Source of the DNA: Thermoproteota archaeon
GTDB lineage: Archaea; Thermoproteota; Methanomethylicia; Culexarchaeales; B10-G16
DNA length: 52,438 nucleotides
Assembly (NCBI GenBank): GCA_003649185.1
Contig: QMRB01000005.1
Coordinates: 1 to 52,438, forward strand
Direction of reading: 5' to 3'
Translations under genes and position numbers: made by a program
The notes under the pieces: generated by a model
What the model was told of the DNA's origin: nothing
Seen by the model: the letters and a program-made list of their open reading frames with translations, nothing else
Databases searched by the model: none
Part shown: in pieces, positions 33,309 to 41,782 of the stretch
Numbering within the stretch: position 1 is the first letter of the stretch
Layout of the letters: each line of letters opens with the position of its first letter

Positions 33309-34583
33309 TTAGCTGGGTCGAACATACTTACTTCCAATAAGATCCCTTGCAATAATGTATCGCATAATATTCTGTGCGCCCTCAGCCCCGATCACATATG
33401 AGAATAGTCCAAGCCAAGCCCTATAGACTGGACACTCCTTAGTATATGCGAAGGCTCCATGCCATTTCATAACCTCTTCAGCCACATCCACAGCAGTTTC
33501 AGGAGCCCACATTTTAGCCAAAGCCACTGGAACATTCAAATCTTTAGGATTCAATGTGGGATCCTTCTCCAAATATATTTTGTCAGCCATTCTGGCAGCC
33601 CTATATACGAAGTATCTTGCAGCCTCATATTTGGCATAGAGCTCGGCAAATTTGAAATTTATCCCTTGAAAAGAGGAGATATATCTTCCTCCAAAAAGTT
33701 TTCTCTGCTTAAACCATTCCGCAGCCTTCTCGAGAAGCCATTTAGTTGCACCAATACAGGCTGCAGCTACAACGATTCTTGCAAGGTTGAAACCCTCCAT
33801 CACATGATAGAATCCTTTATTCTCCTCTCCAAGCAGATATCTGCCATCTAGATCGAAGTTTTCAAGTATAAAGCCTCCAGTTGTCAATCCATGTCTACCT
33901 ATATCTGGATAGATGGTGGGGTTGAAGCCCTCCTTCAAGGAACCGTTGCTCTTGGCTAAAAGGGCGAAAGCTGAGAGACCTCTATGCCCCTCGCCGCCGG
34001 TTCTTGCAACTAGAAACCATCCTCCACCCCATGGAAGCTTAGTTACTTCTCCAACCCCACTTATATATGCCTTCTCACCGTTCAAAACATATTTTGATCC
34101 ATCCCTTTTAGCAGTGGTTTTTATTCCAGCAACATCTGATCCTCCCTGAGGCTCAGTGGTTGCTATTCCGAAGAAGCCTCTACCCTTAGCAACCTGCGGA
34201 ATAATCTCCTCACACACTTCATCTCTACCGAACAATTGTAGAGCGAAAGGCCAACCATTATTTAGAAGAGTATATACGGCTACAGCTACAGCTGGATCGG
34301 CATATGCCACCTCCTCCACGGCTATAACAGCCATAGTATATGTTCCATCCTGTCCGCCGAATCTACTGCTACATGGAATGGCGAATAAGCCTTGCTCACC
34401 CATCTTTTCGTATAAGTTTAATGGAAGATTCATAGGATCCTTTTCAGCTGCATCATCTATCTCAATCCATTTGGGAGCAATATATCTCTGACAGAACTCA
34501 ACCACTACATTTCTGAATAGACGCTCCTCTTCACTGAACGTTAAAACCGCATTTTTAGGATAATTCAACATAGAACTGCACAT
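33309..34583 (-). CDS. Acyl-CoA dehydrogenase family protein
   Basis: This FAD enzyme of about 424 residues has the acyl-CoA dehydrogenase pattern. It shows CQRYIAPKW at the start, a GCQG-like central GIATTEPQGGSDVAG with GEKAYISG, and a C-terminal HGAFAYTKECP followed by IGAEGAQN, where the Glu matches the catalytic base position. It oxidises an acyl-CoA and passes electrons to ETF; the operon at 23137 supplies one. The preferred start is ATG at 34583, behind AAGGGA; TTG at 34598 is the alternative. It is followed by module B on the same strand after a 170-base spacer, so a shared transcript is uncertain. Confidence 0.9.
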   Translation of the reverse strand: MCSSMLNYPKNAVLTFSEEERLFRNVVVEFCQRYIAPKWIEIDDAAEKDPMNLPLNLYEKMGEQGLFAIPCSSRFGGQDGTYTMAVIAVEEVAYADPAVAVAVYTLLNNGWPFALQLFGRDEVCEEIIPQVAKGRGFFGIATTEPQGGSDVAGIKTTAKRDGSKYVLNGEKAYISGVGEVTKLPWGGGWFLVARTGGEGHRGLSAFALLAKSNGSLKEGFNPTIYPDIGRHGLTTGGFILENFDLDGRYLLGEENKGFYHVMEGFNLARIVVAAACIGATKWLLEKAAEWFKQRKLFGGRYISSFQGINFKFAELYAKYEAARYFVYRAARMADKIYLEKDPTLNPKDLNVPVALAKMWAPETAVDVAEEVMKWHGAFAYTKECPVYRAWLGLFSYVIGAEGAQNIMRYIIARDLIGSKYVRPS

Positions 34584-34691
34584 AAACAATCCCTTCAATA
34601 CTTAAATCTCTACGTTAAAAGTCTTTCTGGTTGAGGGATATGAAAAATTTAATCGTAAAGTTTAAATATTGAAGAGATATAGTCAAAGTCA

Positions 34692-35129
34692 ATGTTCGAC
34701 AAAAAACAAATATTAAATCGGCAAATAACGATTCTAAAGGATCATAAAAAAGTTAAACTCCAAAAACTGATAAAAGAAGCAGGAGAAGCGGGAAGAATCC
34801 TCAGCACAGCAAAAACCCTTGAAGAAGCGAGAAGCAGAATCTTCAAATATATAAATGAACTGGAATATCAACTGCTAAACAAAACTGAAAAATCAAATAG
34901 AAACATAATAGATGATTGGCTCACAATGGAAACAACAAAAATTCTAAAGAAGATCTTCTCAAAAACAAGCGAAGAAAAAGCTGGATTCAGCACGCTGAAA
35001 ACCTTATGGATTCTAATGAGAAAACCGGAAGAAAATTTGGATAAGATTTCAGAGACATTCATCTCAGAATTCATCCACCTATTCTCAGCATTAAATGGAA
35101 GAACAAGATATGGAGATGGATGGAGATGA
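34692..35129 (+). CDS. Small charged helical protein paired with the KamA-like gene
   Basis: I do not recognise this 145-residue protein. It is strongly helical and basic, without cysteines or membrane segments. Its end overlaps the start of the radical SAM gene by about 10 bases, so translation is coupled and a functional partnership is likely. It may be a small subunit or a substrate-like carrier; nothing in the sequence decides. The ATG lies about 95 bases downstream of the divergent acyl-CoA dehydrogenase. Confidence 0.6.
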   Translation: MFDKKQILNRQITILKDHKKVKLQKLIKEAGEAGRILSTAKTLEEARSRIFKYINELEYQLLNKTEKSNRNIIDDWLTMETTKILKKIFSKTSEEKAGFSTLKTLWILMRKPEENLDKISETFISEFIHLFSALNGRTRYGDGWR

Positions 35130-36538
35130 AGTACACGGCGAGAAGAGGAGAAGGAGTTAGAAGATCAAGATTTCTAGATCAAATGTGGATGAAAATGAGG
35201 AAATATCTTGAAAGATACCGTTCAGGACTAGATCCAGAAATTATCAACATAAGAATGGAAAATAAGAGGAGAATACTCCAATTATTATCTGGAAGTGAAG
35301 ATGACTGGAAAAATTATAAGTGGCACTTCAAAAACGTATTCAAAGGAGAAGAAGGATTAAGACAAATAATAAAACTGAAAGTTAAACTATCCGAAGAGGA
35401 AGTAGATGCCATAAGTAAAGCCGTAGAAAACCAGATACCGTGGGGTATAACTCCATATTATCTTCACCTCTTCCAATTCAACGGAAAAACGATGGAAGAT
35501 CTACAGGTTAGAAAACAAGTTATACCTTCAAGATTCTACGTTTCAAAGATGATTGAACATTTAGATGAGAAGGAAACCTACTTCGATTTCATGGGGGAAC
35601 ATGACACTACACCATGCAACCTAATAACTAGAAGATATGTAACCATAGCCATAATAAAGCCATACGATTCATGTCCACAGATCTGCGTATACTGCCAGAG
35701 AAACTGGATGGTTAAAGAACCATTCGACAAGGCAGCATCCCACAGCATAAGAGAAATAGATGAAGCTTTAAACTGGTTTCCAGAACATGAAGCCATAAGA
35801 GAGATTCTAATAACAGGCGGAGACCCCTTCGTATTAAACAATAAGATGATAGAATATCTGCTAGGCAGAATAGCTGAAATCGACCATATTGAAAGTGTAA
35901 GATGGGGAACGAGAACACTTGTAACGGTACCTATGAGAATAGATGGAGAACTCGCTGAAATACTTGGAGAATACAACATTATAGGTAAAAGAACGATCTC
36001 AGTGGTAACCCATATTGAAAGCGCATATGAAATAACTCCTGAAATGGTTGAGGCAGTAAAAATGTTGAAGAAGCAGGGAATCAACATCTATAATCAACAA
36101 GTCTACACTCTTTACACGAGCAGAAGATTCCAAACAGTCCATCTAAGAATTCTTCTAAGAAAAATTGGAATAGACCCATACTATACATTTTATGCTAAAG
36201 GTAAAAGGGAACATGAGGAATACCTAGTTCCAATAGCCAGAATACTCCAAGAGAGAAAAGAGGAGGCAAGACTGCTTCCAGGACTCTTCAGAACAGATGA
36301 ACCTGTCTTCAACGTTCCAAAACTGGGAAAAACTCATCTCAGAGCATGGCAAGACAGGGAATTGATAGGAATTACGGAGAAGGGGGAGAGAGTCTACATC
36401 TTTCATCCATGGGAGAAGGGAATATGCAGAACTGAAGGATATGTTTACAGAGATATATCCATAGGGGAATATTTAGATAAGCTTAAAAAATTAGGGGAAA
36501 ACATGGAGGATTACAGAACCATATGGCACTACTTCTAA
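35120..36538 (+). CDS. KamA-family (lysine 2,3-aminomutase-like) radical SAM protein
   Basis: This 472-residue protein has the KamA layout. It shows WGITPYYLHLF near residue 108 (family: I-T-PYY), then the radical SAM Cx3Cx2C (C185, C189, C192) in DSCPQICVYCQRN, GGDPFVL near 227, and a VVTHIES segment. The usual cluster context CRHCTRRR is replaced by CVYCQRNW, and the Gly-rich PLP-lysine motif (PGGGGK) by PKLGK. It therefore probably belongs to a diverged subfamily, and whether it binds PLP is open. Known members shift an amino group on lysine, glutamate or EF-P. It is translated with the small upstream protein. Confidence 0.82.
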   Translation: MEMKYTARRGEGVRRSRFLDQMWMKMRKYLERYRSGLDPEIINIRMENKRRILQLLSGSEDDWKNYKWHFKNVFKGEEGLRQIIKLKVKLSEEEVDAISKAVENQIPWGITPYYLHLFQFNGKTMEDLQVRKQVIPSRFYVSKMIEHLDEKETYFDFMGEHDTTPCNLITRRYVTIAIIKPYDSCPQICVYCQRNWMVKEPFDKAASHSIREIDEALNWFPEHEAIREILITGGDPFVLNNKMIEYLLGRIAEIDHIESVRWGTRTLVTVPMRIDGELAEILGEYNIIGKRTISVVTHIESAYEITPEMVEAVKMLKKQGINIYNQQVYTLYTSRRFQTVHLRILLRKIGIDPYYTFYAKGKREHEEYLVPIARILQERKEEARLLPGLFRTDEPVFNVPKLGKTHLRAWQDRELIGITEKGERVYIFHPWEKGICRTEGYVYRDISIGEYLDKLKKLGENMEDYRTIWHYF

Positions 36539-36550
36539 GTTGACAAAGCC

Positions 36551-37291
36551 TCATCGAGATCTCTCAGCCTCCAAATTCTCCTTCAAAGCCCTTAAAATTC
36601 TATCAGTCACCTCTCCAATCAATTTTTCAGCAAATTCGGCTGAAGCTCTACCAGGATCTCCAAGCCCACCAGTATCTGTGATTTCATCGAAATATCTGAA
36701 ACCCTGTATAGGAGACTTCAATTTAATTTTAGGTTTTACAATTCTATCCTTCCTTACAAGGTCAGGCCTATAATATAGCATTATACTGGTCTCATGTTCA
36801 CATGCATGTCCCCATCCGGGAACCGTCCACTCATCGATCAGATCCCTGGCAAAAGAAGTCCAATGAATAAGATATGTTTTCATTCCAGTCTCAACTCTTA
36901 CAAGCTGCAGAGCTAAAGATAAAGGAGATGTGTTTCCACCATGAAAATTTACGGCGGCAAATCTTCTGGCACCATGCCTATGAACACTTACACCAATATC
37001 CTTCACCAAGTGAATATAAGTCTCCAAACCTAAAGTCACTGTACCCGGAAAATGCATATGATGCTCAGAACAGCCATATGGAAGCACTGGAAGCGATACA
37101 AGTTTTAAATTATATTTATCGGATCCTTTCAGAATTTCATCCACCAAATACATAGCTCTAACCGTATCAACACTTAATGGAAGATGTGGACCATGCTGCT
37201 CCAAGCTTCCGGTGGGAAGAAGCACATAGTCAGCTTCTCTTAAAGCTTCACCCGCCTCGCTCCACGTCAACTCATCCAGCTTCCAAAACAT
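36551..37291 (-). CDS. Creatininase-family metal amidohydrolase
   Basis: This protein of about 246 residues has the creatininase family's metal-binding pattern: GSLEQHGPHLPLSVDT (Glu, His, Asp), FHGGNT in the middle and ACEHETS near residue 168 (Glu). Relatives include creatinine amidohydrolase, the archaeal formamide hydrolase ArfB used in flavin and F420 synthesis, and mycofactocin MftE. The substrate cannot be assigned. The preferred start is ATG at 37291, with GGAGGTG upstream; the longer TTG start at 37306 would swallow that site. It converges with the KamA-like gene, ending 12 bases away. Confidence 0.82.
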   Translation of the reverse strand: MFWKLDELTWSEAGEALREADYVLLPTGSLEQHGPHLPLSVDTVRAMYLVDEILKGSDKYNLKLVSLPVLPYGCSEHHMHFPGTVTLGLETYIHLVKDIGVSVHRHGARRFAAVNFHGGNTSPLSLALQLVRVETGMKTYLIHWTSFARDLIDEWTVPGWGHACEHETSIMLYYRPDLVRKDRIVKPKIKLKSPIQGFRYFDEITDTGGLGDPGRASAEFAEKLIGEVTDRILRALKENLEAERSR

Positions 37292-37388
37292 GAAGTCCAC
37301 CTCCAAACATCTCTCATATAAACTTTAACATTTTAACATTTACTATCAATAAATAGAAGAACACTTATAACAGCTTTATACAACTATT

Positions 37389-37934
37389 TTGGTGAATAGG
37401 GGAGGGAGAAGAATTAAACTAGATGAATATGCAGCTTTAATCAGCAGAGCTGAAACAATATATATTTTTGGAGTGGCAGAAGATGGAAAACCATACATTA
37501 TTGTACAATCAGACAGAAAGCTGAAAGTGGACAGAGAAACTTTGGGAGAAGCAAAAATAATCGCGAAGCCTCCACTTATAACCATTCAAATCAAAATTAA
37601 ACAGGGAAAAATAAAAGACAAACATGAAATTCTAATTTTACCTGAAAGTGGAGAACTAAAAAACTTTTTGAATGCATTGTTAGAAAAGAAAACAATATAT
37701 TTAAGCTTAATGGATGAAGAAGACTTCAAAGAATTATATAGGCTAATAGCCGATGAAAAAGAAATTGAAGGAGAATATGAAAAGGCAGTTACATTTGAAA
37801 TTCCAGTTGAAAATATTGACGAAATAGATAAAACTCTAACTTTAATTAAAATTATAGATAAAGAAGTAATAGATGAGATTAACAGAATACTGGAAAAAGA
37901 GCAGAGGAAAAATTTAAGGAAAATGAAAATATAA
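37389..37934 (+). CDS. Hypothetical protein upstream of translin homolog
   Basis: I do not recognise this protein of about 181 residues. It has an N-terminal beta-rich half (YIFGVAEDGKPYIIVQSD) and a C-terminal helical, very acidic/basic half. No cysteines, signal peptide or membrane segment are visible. The start is TTG at 37389 or GTG at 37392; a TATA-like CTTATAAC about 25 bases upstream suggests a leaderless transcript. It precedes the translin homolog by 10 bases on the same strand, so they likely act together or share control. Confidence 0.6.
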   Translation: MVNRGGRRIKLDEYAALISRAETIYIFGVAEDGKPYIIVQSDRKLKVDRETLGEAKIIAKPPLITIQIKIKQGKIKDKHEILILPESGELKNFLNALLEKKTIYLSLMDEEDFKELYRLIADEKEIEGEYEKAVTFEIPVENIDEIDKTLTLIKIIDKEVIDEINRILEKEQRKNLRKMKI

Positions 37935-37944
37935 GAGGATAAAA

Positions 37945-38598
37945 ATGAAAAATATTGAAAAAATATTAGAAGAAATTAGAAAAATACATGAAAGAATGAT
38001 TGAAGAATATGAGGAGAAAAATAAGCTGCAAACAAAGTTCAGAGAAATTCAAAGAATATGTGGAGAAGCAGTAACAGCAATTCATAGAGGAAAAATCGAA
38101 GAAGCAGAAGAGAAGATTAAAAGAGCAGAAGAAAAAATAAAGATTGAAAAAGTTAAAGTGAACCTGAAGAATTCGACATTAAACTCCACAGTTACAACTG
38201 CAATCCAAGAATATGTTGAAGCAAAATCGCTTCTAGAAATAGAAAAGAACAATAGACTTCCAACCATAGATGAACTGGAAATCTCAGAAAAAGCATACAT
38301 TCTAGGATTAGCCGATCTAATCGGAGAACTTAGAAGAAGAACGCTAAACCATCTAATTAAAGGTGAAATTGAAAAGGCAAAGGAAAAATTCGGATTGATG
38401 ATAATCCTCCACCAAACACTTCAACAATTAGAATATCCAAGATCACTTATACCTGGATTGAGAAGCAAGCTTGACGCAATGAGAAGAATCATAGAGGACA
38501 CTGAAAAGATAATTACACAGGCAACTATAAGCTTAAAACTATATGAAAAGTTAAAGGAAATTTACGATGAAAAGAAACTGGATGAGATAAACTTTTAA
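37945..38598 (+). CDS. Translin family protein
   Basis: This 217-residue helical protein matches the translin/TRAX family. Its best signature is AYILGLADLIGELRRRTLNH at about residues 114-133, which contains the Glu and Arg conserved in the family. Further hallmarks are a Tyr/Pro-rich turn (LEYPRSLIPGLRSKLDAMRRIIEDTE). TRAX homologs form RNA-binding oligomers, and the archaeal forms can act as an endoribonuclease. GAGGATA lies before the ATG. The upstream hypothetical gene is 10 bases away, and the inositol-phosphate synthase gene follows 46 bases later. Confidence 0.85.
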   Translation: MKNIEKILEEIRKIHERMIEEYEEKNKLQTKFREIQRICGEAVTAIHRGKIEEAEEKIKRAEEKIKIEKVKVNLKNSTLNSTVTTAIQEYVEAKSLLEIEKNNRLPTIDELEISEKAYILGLADLIGELRRRTLNHLIKGEIEKAKEKFGLMIILHQTLQQLEYPRSLIPGLRSKLDAMRRIIEDTEKIITQATISLKLYEKLKEIYDEKKLDEINF

Positions 38599-38644
38599 CC
38601 TAACCGAATATTAATGAATAGCGTAGCTAAATGAAGGTGGTTAC

Positions 38645-39802
38645 GTGATAAAAACAGTTCTACTAGGCCAAGGAATGGTGGCAGACCATCTAGCAGTTGG
38701 AATTGAAAGAATAAAGATGGGAGAATTAGAGCCATATGGAATTCCACTTGCAAACAAGAATTTAAAGTATAGCATAGAAGACATAGAGATTGTGGGAAGC
38801 TACGATGTAAACGTGGAGAAGATTGGAAGAACAATATATGATGTGGCTGAAAGAGAGCTTGAAAGCAGAATAAACATTCCATTAAAACTTAAAGATATAG
38901 AAGTTTTAAGGGGGCTGCATCTTGGAAGCCTTAGAGGATTAAAAGTAAACGCCGAGGGATTAGAAGAAAAGAAAAGCCTCAGAGAAGCCATAAATGAACT
39001 TGTAGATCAATGGAGAAAAATGAAACCCGATGTAATAATCAACGTGATAACCACCGAGTATGGAGAACCATTCAGAGATTTAAAGCTTTTAGAAAATGCT
39101 GTAAAGAAAGAGGATGCTGAAAGATTGACAGCTTCACAGGCATATGCATATGCACTGTCAAAATACAGTGAAGAAACCGGTAGAAGAGCTGCATTTATAA
39201 ACGTTATACCTACACCTCTAGCAAATGATGAAGCCATAGTAAAGCTATATGAAAAGAAAAAACTTATCATTCTGGGAGATGACGGAGCTACTGGAGCAAC
39301 TCCGCTCACATCAGACCTCCTCGAACATTTAGCTGAGAGAAATAGAAAAGTGGAATTTATAGTTCAATTCAATATTGGAGGAAACATGGACTTCCTTGCA
39401 TTAACCATTCCAAAGAAGAATTTGATGAAAGAAGCCACTAAAAGCAGCATTGTTAAAGATGTTTTAGGCTATGATACGCCACACTACATTAAACCAACAG
39501 GATTCCTAAAGCCTCTGGGAGACAGAAAATTCGTCTCCCTCCACATGGAATATCGAACATTCAACAATTTAAAAGATGAAATATATGTTAATTTGAGGAT
39601 GAACGACAGCCCAGCACTTGCAGGAAACCTTGTAGATCTAATAAGGCTTGCTAAAATAGCTTTAGATAAACATGCATGTGGAACCATATATCCGATAAAC
39701 GCATTCTTCATGAAAAAACCTGGACCGAAAGGATCCAAATCCATCTCGAAGATAATTGCATATCAAAAACTTCTAGAATGGATTGAAACTATGAGAGATT
39801 AA
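38645..39802 (+). CDS. Inositol-3-phosphate synthase (archaeal type)
   Basis: This 385-residue protein resembles archaeal myo-inositol-1-phosphate synthase. It has an N-terminal VLLGQGMVADHLAVG NAD-binding segment, PTPLANDEA near residue 192, GDDGATGATPLTSDLLEHLA near 217-236, QFNIGGNMDFLAL near 244, and a C-terminal IKPTGFLKPLGD. It makes inositol phosphate from glucose-6-phosphate for membrane lipids or osmolytes. The start is GTG with GGTGG upstream. It sits in a plus-strand row with the translin and YchF-like genes. Confidence 0.87.
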   Translation: MIKTVLLGQGMVADHLAVGIERIKMGELEPYGIPLANKNLKYSIEDIEIVGSYDVNVEKIGRTIYDVAERELESRINIPLKLKDIEVLRGLHLGSLRGLKVNAEGLEEKKSLREAINELVDQWRKMKPDVIINVITTEYGEPFRDLKLLENAVKKEDAERLTASQAYAYALSKYSEETGRRAAFINVIPTPLANDEAIVKLYEKKKLIILGDDGATGATPLTSDLLEHLAERNRKVEFIVQFNIGGNMDFLALTIPKKNLMKEATKSSIVKDVLGYDTPHYIKPTGFLKPLGDRKFVSLHMEYRTFNNLKDEIYVNLRMNDSPALAGNLVDLIRLAKIALDKHACGTIYPINAFFMKKPGPKGSKSISKIIAYQKLLEWIETMRD

Positions 39803-39847
39803 ATTAATATTTTAATGGTAGAGTAAAATTGATGTGAGGAAGAAGAA

Positions 39848-41062
39848 TTGGTGAAGATAGGGCTCATAGGGAAGACGAATACTGGAAAAACCACATTCTT
39901 CAATGCTGCAACACTTATGAATGCAGAAGTATCCACCTATCCATTCACAACGAAGAAATCGAACATTGGAACAGCATATGTTCAAACACTATGTGTATGC
40001 AGAGAATTAAATGTAAAAGATAATCCTAGAAACTCCATATGTATAGATGGATGGAGATTTATTCCAATAGAATTAATAGATCTACCTGGACTGATAAAAG
40101 GAGCATATATGGGTAGAGGTTTAGGAGATCAATTTCTAAACGTTGCAATGCAGGCTGATGCACTGCTCCACATAGTGGATGCTTCGGGAAGCATAAATGC
40201 AGAGGGAAAAATATGTGAACCTGGACTTGGAAATCCAATAGCAGACTATTACGAGATAGAATATGAAGTAGTCCAATGGTTCAAGAAAGTATTAAAGCAG
40301 AATAGAATATCCATTGAGAGGAGGATGAGAGGTGGAAACACAACTCTAGTAGATGCATTATATCCAGTCTTCTCAGGAATGAAAGTTACAAGGAAGATGA
40401 TAATGGAAAGTTTAGAGAAGACGGGGATAGAGGGCAAGCCAATATGGAATTGGAGTGAAGAAGACTATGAAAAATTTGCACAAGAATTGAGAAAAATATC
40501 TAAACCCACACTTATAGTGGCAAATAAAATGGATCTAGGTCCAGCCGAAGAAAACTATGAAAAAATGGTGGAAGAATTTGGAAGATCAATAGTCGTCCCC
40601 TGCAGTGCTGAAGCAGAACTCGCATTGAGAAGAGCAGAACAAAAAAAGCTTATAAAATATGTTCCAGGAATGGAAATGTTCAAAGTTATAGATGAAGCAA
40701 AGCTTACAGCAAAGCAGAAATGGGCATTAAACTATGTTCAAAGAAGAGTTATGGGCAGAATCTTTAGAACTGGAGTTCAACAAGCATTAAATATAGCAGT
40801 ATTCAAACTTCTAAAAATGAATGTAATATATCCAGTGGAGAATCCAAGAAAACTTTCAGATAAACGTGGAAATGTACTGCCAGATGCATTTCTCATGCCT
40901 CCAAATGCGACAATACTGGATTTAGCTTTAAAAATTCACACGGAACTTGCAAAGGGATTAATATATGGATTAGACGTTAAAACAGGTATAAGATTGCCAA
41001 AAGATTACGTGCTCAGAGATAGAGATGTAATAAGCTTAATTACAGCGTCAAAACGTAAATAG
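39848..41062 (+). CDS. YchF/OBG-like GTP-binding protein
   Basis: This 404-residue protein has an N-terminal GTPase domain: GKTNTGKTTFF (G1), IDLPGLIKGA (G3) and ANKMDLG near residue 219 (G4). It ends in a TGS-like domain (KLSDKRGNVLPDAFLMP and a last GIRLPKDYVLRDRDV). The NKxD motif is intact, so it should prefer GTP rather than ATP, unlike bacterial YchF. The family is linked to ribosome or translation control. The start is TTG at 39848 or GTG at 39851, giving the family's M-V-K-I-G. It has an insertion of about 45 residues after G3. Confidence 0.87.
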   Translation: MVKIGLIGKTNTGKTTFFNAATLMNAEVSTYPFTTKKSNIGTAYVQTLCVCRELNVKDNPRNSICIDGWRFIPIELIDLPGLIKGAYMGRGLGDQFLNVAMQADALLHIVDASGSINAEGKICEPGLGNPIADYYEIEYEVVQWFKKVLKQNRISIERRMRGGNTTLVDALYPVFSGMKVTRKMIMESLEKTGIEGKPIWNWSEEDYEKFAQELRKISKPTLIVANKMDLGPAEENYEKMVEEFGRSIVVPCSAEAELALRRAEQKKLIKYVPGMEMFKVIDEAKLTAKQKWALNYVQRRVMGRIFRTGVQQALNIAVFKLLKMNVIYPVENPRKLSDKRGNVLPDAFLMPPNATILDLALKIHTELAKGLIYGLDVKTGIRLPKDYVLRDRDVISLITASKRK

Positions 41063-41064
41063 AA

Positions 41065-41675
41065 CTAGGAAAACACATTTAAAATTTGAAGATTACTTGG
41101 AGAGTTGACGTTGAAAAATATGTTGTATCCAGCCATCTCAACAAGTTTTTCACAGGAAACGTAGAGAACACTTCCAAGCATTCCGATTACTCGTCTAAAC
41201 GAGATGCTTCCACCATCCAATCCTTCCAAAACCCTTCTCAAAGAAAATGTGGAGAAACCGCTATGCAAAGGCTCCAAGTATCCATTACTCCACTTTGAAA
41301 CAACTGCGTCAACTCCGCCTCGAAAAAGTCTATTCATAATCAAGGATACAGTGATGCTTTTAATTAAAGGCATGTCTGCACCTGTTACAAAAACATAACG
41401 TTCATCTACATATTTCAAACCGCCCAGAACACCTCCAAGCAAACTATCTATAGATGAATCATAGCTGAAGATTAAATTGCCATCAGAATCTGCTAAAATC
41501 CTTCTTATAGACTTCTCCTGCCATCTATACTTAACTGCAAGAATAATCCTTCCACAAATATTCTCCAATTCACATATAACATGTTTAATTAAAGGGTTAC
41601 TTTAAAGGAAATACACGGTTTAAAGTTGCCCAGCCTACTTGAAGATCCACCGCAAAGAAATATATAATCAAACAT
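41065..41675 (-). pseudogene. MobA-like molybdenum cofactor nucleotidyltransferase, frameshifted
   Basis: The intact frame (41065-41568) starts late, without the nucleotide-binding N-terminus. Upstream, from ATG 41675 behind AAAGGAA, another frame supplies it: FLCGGSSSRLGNFKP, the MobA Gly-rich loop with Arg and Lys. That frame stops at TAA after FKVTL, and the other frame picks up with PLIKHVICELENICG. One base missing from the CCC stretch near 41591-41594 would join them into a protein of about 203 residues, the normal MobA size. TGADMP (about residue 95) is the conserved metal-binding Asp region. MobA adds GMP to molybdopterin. It is a real lesion or an assembly error. Confidence 0.65.
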
Positions 41676-41782
41676 TTCCTTTAAAATGAAATATGCGCAT
41701 TAAAATGTAAAAATTGTCGATAAAAGTCAATCTTAATACTTATAAACATATAGAGCATATCATGTGATGGATGTGAACAAAG

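Noticed and set aside
34692-36538. The 145-residue protein and the KamA-like protein as two halves of one frameshifted gene
   Set aside because: The KamA-like protein already has its full N-terminal region, and the small protein shows no aminomutase similarity.
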